Under the pieces are notes generated by a model. That model ran no database searches. It was not told the DNA's origin and was given only the letters and a program-made list of their open reading frames with translations. A stretch of 64,000 nt of DNA from Candidatus Mycoplasma haematobovis (GTDB lineage Bacteria > Bacillota_I > Bacilli_A > Mycoplasmatales > Mycoplasmoidaceae), in NCBI RefSeq assembly GCF_001645765.1, contig NZ_LWUJ01000010.1, forward strand, positions 62,001-126,000, read 5' to 3'. Within the stretch, counting starts at the first letter, position 1. The number at the start of each line of letters is the position of its first letter. The translations under genes and the position numbers were made by a program. Positions 63,509 through 64,000 of this stretch are shown in pieces.

Positions 63509-64000
63509 GTGAGTTCCGTTACCAAATCTGTACTAGTATCATCTACTCTGATAGTACTTACAAATCTTAGTTATTCGACCTTTAATGCATTATTAGCTAA
63601 CCCAAATATGGGGACATATTTGGAAGCACAAGGCTATACTCCGCTATTCAATGCTAAGAAAGAAGGCTTTACTAAATGGAAAAGAAATTACTTAATTTAC
63701 AAAGACGAACTAAGGCAATTAATTCCAGAATTAGAGGATAGCGATAAACATGGTGGTTTTCTTTTGAAACAATGATGTAGAGTAAGACTAAATCAACCCT
63801 TCTCTAAAGAAAACTACTATTACTTTGATTTAACTAAGAAATACTGTACTATGAATATACAGAACACTATTCTAGAGGAAGATGACATAAGAACTATAGA
63901 TGAAATACCTATTGAAAAACAAAAAGAATTATTTAATAATCCAGAACAACTACTAAGTCAATGTAAAGATTGATTCAGAATTCCTTACACCTATCAAAAT
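63509..64000 (+). CDS. Family F four-Cys protein, 3' end outside window
   Basis: 164 codons from GTG (SSVTKSVLVSSTL), open at the window end. Hydrophobic residues 6-27, 'LEAQGYTPLFNAKKEGFTKW', KQWCRVR, KKYCTMN, then SQCKDWF of the second module. 'CTMN' and 'LEAQGYTPLF' match 'CTMT' and 'LAAEGRRTIF' of the inverted gene at 43669. Confidence 0.88.

Noticed and set aside
2-64000. Reading TGA as stop, giving hundreds of short genes
   Set aside because: Frames continue through TGA into conserved family sequence everywhere, and TGG occupies the same aligned Trp positions in paralogues.
2-64000. tRNA or rRNA genes, insertion sequences, CRISPR arrays, replication origin
   Set aside because: Gaps are mostly under 150 bases and none shows a cloverleaf, transposase frame, spaced direct repeats or DnaA-box cluster that I could recognise.

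Overview
The window reads as the accessory, antigen-like part of the genome of a hemotropic mycoplasma (hemoplasma), a wall-less blood-borne Mollicute. It is AT-rich. TGA must be read as Trp (genetic code 4): nearly every gene crosses in-frame TGA codons at conserved Trp positions, very often as TGA-TGT (Trp-Cys). Only TAA and TAG act as stops. The window holds almost nothing but paralogous small proteins of unknown function, which is typical of hemoplasmas. The species is not assigned. I saw no housekeeping gene, rRNA, tRNA, IS element or CRISPR. All coordinates below use code 4.

Two gene populations alternate. (1) Plus-strand clusters of short genes (about 120-290 codons), packed head to tail and often overlapping by TAATG or 8-17 nt. 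(2) Single minus-strand genes of about 310-420 codons, the 'PC family' (14 copies). These start just upstream of a G tract on the + strand, which is a C tract in the coding strand at codons 6-9. The usual layout is a plus cluster, a PC gene meeting it tail to tail, then the next plus cluster diverging from the PC start.

Small-protein families used here. All start with a Gly/Ala-rich hydrophobic segment, and most carry Cys pairs about 20-26 residues apart whose second Cys follows an aromatic residue. A (about 195-230 aa): C..WC twice; subtype A1 has an 'LARxWCVKxE' block, A2 has 'MLxRNxYxKL' and 'IKTH'. B (about 200 aa): WC..FCTW..MHxWC..YC. C (about 130 aa): one C..WC pair. D: WC..YC twice. 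E: WC..WC twice plus a 'GRxLL...EGDxLL' block. F, G, H: divergent four-Cys types. I/J: short proteins with a 'GCxFxF' core. K, L, M: divergent, mostly frameshifted. N: WC..YC..WC..RC. O: one C..WC pair. S: Ser/Pro-rich tails.

Regions: 1-2486 N/O genes; 2562-3827 broken PC copy; 3890-6917 A, C, D; 8261-9736 S, O, M; 11061-15324 run of A genes; 15385-17926 two PC genes in tandem; 18027 a lone B gene; 20069-22780 C/A/E; 24068-28191 A-B-E-A-D-B and an E remnant; 29549-31488 A-B-E; 32750-41075 long cluster; 42364-53763 longest cluster with F, G, H, K; 55024-59518 E-like, D, B remnant, E, tandem I array; 60504-64000 J genes alternating with a divergent PC subtype.

The main result is a likely phase-variation locus. 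Most PC tracts have 9 C and leave the gene open. Three PC genes have 10 C and are closed by that one base, although their remaining 300-400 codon frames are intact. Several small genes are closed by short tandem repeats of 5, 7, 8 or 10 bp inside or just after the hydrophobic segment, and in three of them (34482, 52542, 58530) removing one repeat unit exactly restores the family frame. The proteins look exported or membrane-anchored, so switchable, recombining surface proteins are the likeliest reading. No biochemical function can be assigned.
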